This document shows, in pieces, positions 62,614-64,000 of a DNA stretch of 64,000 nucleotides. Location of the stretch: positions 554,093 through 618,092 of the forward strand of contig NW_006763150.1 of assembly GCF_000264905.1 (NCBI RefSeq). The letters run 5' to 3'. How positions within the stretch are numbered: position 1 is the first letter of the stretch; every line of letters starts with the position of its first letter. Under the pieces are notes generated by a model. It had not been told where the DNA came from, did not search any database, and saw only the letters and a program-made list of their open reading frames with translations. Origin of the DNA: Stereum hirsutum FP-91666 SS1 (taxonomy: Eukaryota > Basidiomycota > Agaricomycetes > Russulales > Stereaceae). A program made the translations under genes and the position numbers.

Positions 62614-64000
62614 ATGGCCTTCTTCACCAACCACGCCGACGAGATGTCAACACACCGTCTCGCCCGGTCCTCCTCCACCGCCTCAAACCGCACCGATCGT
62701 CGTCAACGCTCGACTTCCACTCCTTCCAACAACGCTTCATCGCATCCCACCTCCGCCTCCGCCTCTACGAATCAGGCGAATTCAGTCTCCCCAACGCCGA
62801 CCTCGTCACTTGACCCGAAAGACATCAGTGCCGGAGTCCAGGCGCATGCGCGTGTTTCTGGGCGAGGTGGAGGTGGTGGCGATGGTGGTAATAACAAACC
62901 CCCTCGGCAAGGTCCGAGTACCAATAATCATCGAAAGGACCAACATCAACATTCGTACAGGCCACAGACGTCGCCCGTACACGAGGGACACACCCCCTTG
63001 CCTAATCCGCACTCCCCACCACCCCAACAGTCATTACCGTTACAATCATCACAAATTCAACACGCCCTTCAGACACAAACACAAGGGCAGCAGCAGCCGA
63101 CACAGAAATCAACGCGGCCGCGGTATGCGAGTACGACGGCTTCGGCGGCTGTTAGGGGGAGCAGCGCCACGTCAGGCTCGACGAGGGAGCGGACGATGTC
63201 GAATGCGGTGAAGGATCGGACGACGGCAACGACGGCGACGGCGACGGGTACTTCGAATTCTAATACTGCGAGAGAACGGACGACTTCGGCTTCTGTGCGG
63301 GAGAAGACGACGACGGCGACTTCTGCGTCTGCTGCGTCTGCGCGGGAACGGACGGCTTCGAGTGCAGCGAAGGAACGGACGACGTCGGTTGCTGGACCGA
63401 GGGAACGGACGACATCTACTACGACAGCAGCAGCGCGGGAACGGACGGCGTCGACGTCGGTGAGGGCGACGACGACGAACGCTGTACGAGAACGGACGAC
63501 GTCTACCTCTGGGTCGAAAGTGGCTGCTGCTGCTTCGGCGAGATCGAGTGCGAAGCCTATGGTGGCTGCTTCGACCTCGAGCTCCGGTGCCGCTGCTGCA
63601 TCCACTAAAGTCCAATCAGCTTCGAAATCACATCGCAAGCCGCCTCCCTCCGTCTCGGTTTCGCGATCATCACCTTCTCCAGCACCGGCCCCAGCATCAG
63701 CATCAGCACAAACGGGCGAAAATCCCTCACCTCGTCTGACAGCGTCAAATAATCTCTCTGCGTCCACGTCCACCTCCGCATCCACTTCCACACTCACTCC
63801 CACATCTACATCTACGTCTACATCTGCGGGCGCAAAGGGACCGTCCTCGCCTGCTGCGAGGAGGACGTCGTCGAACCCTGCGCTGAGGTCGCGAATCACG
63901 ACGTCGGCTTCACAGTCGAATTTAAGACAGGCTGCTGCGACCGCGACCGCGACTGTCAAAGCGAATGCGAATGCGGGTCGACCGAGTACGGCCGTCGAGT
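62614..64000 (+). CDS. Low-complexity S/T/A-rich protein with RxRxxS repeats, 3' end off window
   Basis: Starting at the ATG at 62614 (MAFFTNHADEMSTHRLARSS) the frame stays open for more than 460 codons to the window edge. Despite the composition no stop appears, which supports coding. At about residues 190-310 a degenerate repeat of the form RERT(T/A)S or KERTTS recurs, spaced by S/T/A-rich linkers. Each unit fits the RxRxxS/T consensus of AGC kinases. No folded domain is visible yet and it may lie beyond the window. Additional upstream exons are possible, since the frame continues upstream of the ATG as DIDTSSDSDADISASALASY after a plausible acceptor. Family unknown. Confidence 0.6.
   Translation, partial: MAFFTNHADEMSTHRLARSSSTASNRTDRRQRSTSTPSNNASSHPTSASASTNQANSVSPTPTSSLDPKDISAGVQAHARVSGRGGGGGDGGNNKPPRQGPSTNNHRKDQHQHSYRPQTSPVHEGHTPLPNPHSPPPQQSLPLQSSQIQHALQTQTQGQQQPTQKSTRPRYASTTASAAVRGSSATSGSTRERTMSNAVKDRTTATTATATGTSNSNTARERTTSASVREKTTTATSASAASARERTASSAAKERTTSVAGPRERTTSTTTAAARERTASTSVRATTTNAVRERTTSTSGSKVAAAASARSSAKPMVAASTSSSGAAAASTKVQSASKSHRKPPPSVSVSRSSPSPAPAPASASAQTGENPSPRLTASNNLSASTSTSASTSTLTPTSTSTSTSAGAKGPSSPAARRTSSNPALRSRITTSASQSNLRQAAATATATVKANANAGRPSTAVE

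Noticed and set aside
63069..63959. A 296-aa minus-strand frame at the right edge
   Set aside because: It is antisense to the S/T/A-rich open frame. The plus strand has the RxRxxS repeats and stays open across the whole region, so it is the better coding strand.

Overview
This 64 kb window is nuclear DNA of a filamentous fungus, most likely an agaricomycete basidiomycete. The evidence is many short introns of about 50-70 nt with GT..AG ends, multi-exon genes, basidiomycete-style family members (Clr2-type silencing factor, PAK kinase, POT transporter, anoctamin, small thaumatin-like protein) and moderately high GC. I saw no convincing tRNA, rRNA or CRISPR. Most gene models were joined by hand from conserved protein text, GT..AG boundaries and reading phase. 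Those for which I give a residue count have exon lengths summing to a multiple of three.

Layout. 1-1.1 kb: a 32-bp minisatellite and G-rich tracts. 1.1-2.9 kb (-): ZIP metal transporter. 2.9-5.7 kb: no supportable gene. 5.7-8.4 kb (+): Clr2-like heterochromatin factor. 8.7-10.8 kb (+): Trm82/WDR4-like tRNA m7G methyltransferase subunit. 11.4-13.7 kb (-): glycerol kinase. 13.7-18.7 kb: an accessory stretch with a decayed Crinkler/RHS-type P-loop pseudogene (-) next to an intact secreted TNT-type NADase (+). 19.2-19.8 kb (-): HSP20 with a TATA box and heat-shock elements upstream, diverging from a RED/IK-like splicing factor (+, 21.0-22.9 kb). 23.3-26.9 kb (+): Kar9-type spindle-positioning protein with two SxIP motifs and a GAS2-like C-terminus. 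27.4-27.9 kb: assembly gap bordered by an identical direct repeat. 29.8-33.1 kb (+): Ste20/PAK kinase. 35.7-38.6 kb (+): cyclin-like protein. 39.5-40.4 kb (-): secreted thaumatin-like protein. 41.25-41.94 kb: a MITE-like element with 25-bp inverted repeats and TA duplication. 42.1-51.8 kb (+): Tel1/ATM kinase (about 3063 aa). 52.4-53.0 kb (-): small two-TM protein. 53.6-56.3 kb (-): POT peptide transporter. 57.7-60.7 kb (-): anoctamin/Ist2-like protein. 62.6 kb to the end (+): an open, unfinished low-complexity protein carrying an RxRxxS repeat array.

Most of the window is housekeeping: chromatin silencing, tRNA modification, glycerol use, splicing, nuclear positioning, polarity signalling, DNA-damage signalling and transport. 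The genes are independent units with their own promoters, not an operon or an obvious biosynthetic cluster. The accessory parts are the 13.7-18.7 kb stretch, the MITE upstream of TEL1, and gene-poor intervals at 2.9-5.7, 26.9-29.8 and 33.2-35.7 kb. I found no fully novel multi-gene system. The strongest leads are the effector-like pair, the MITE and the RxRxxS repeat protein.
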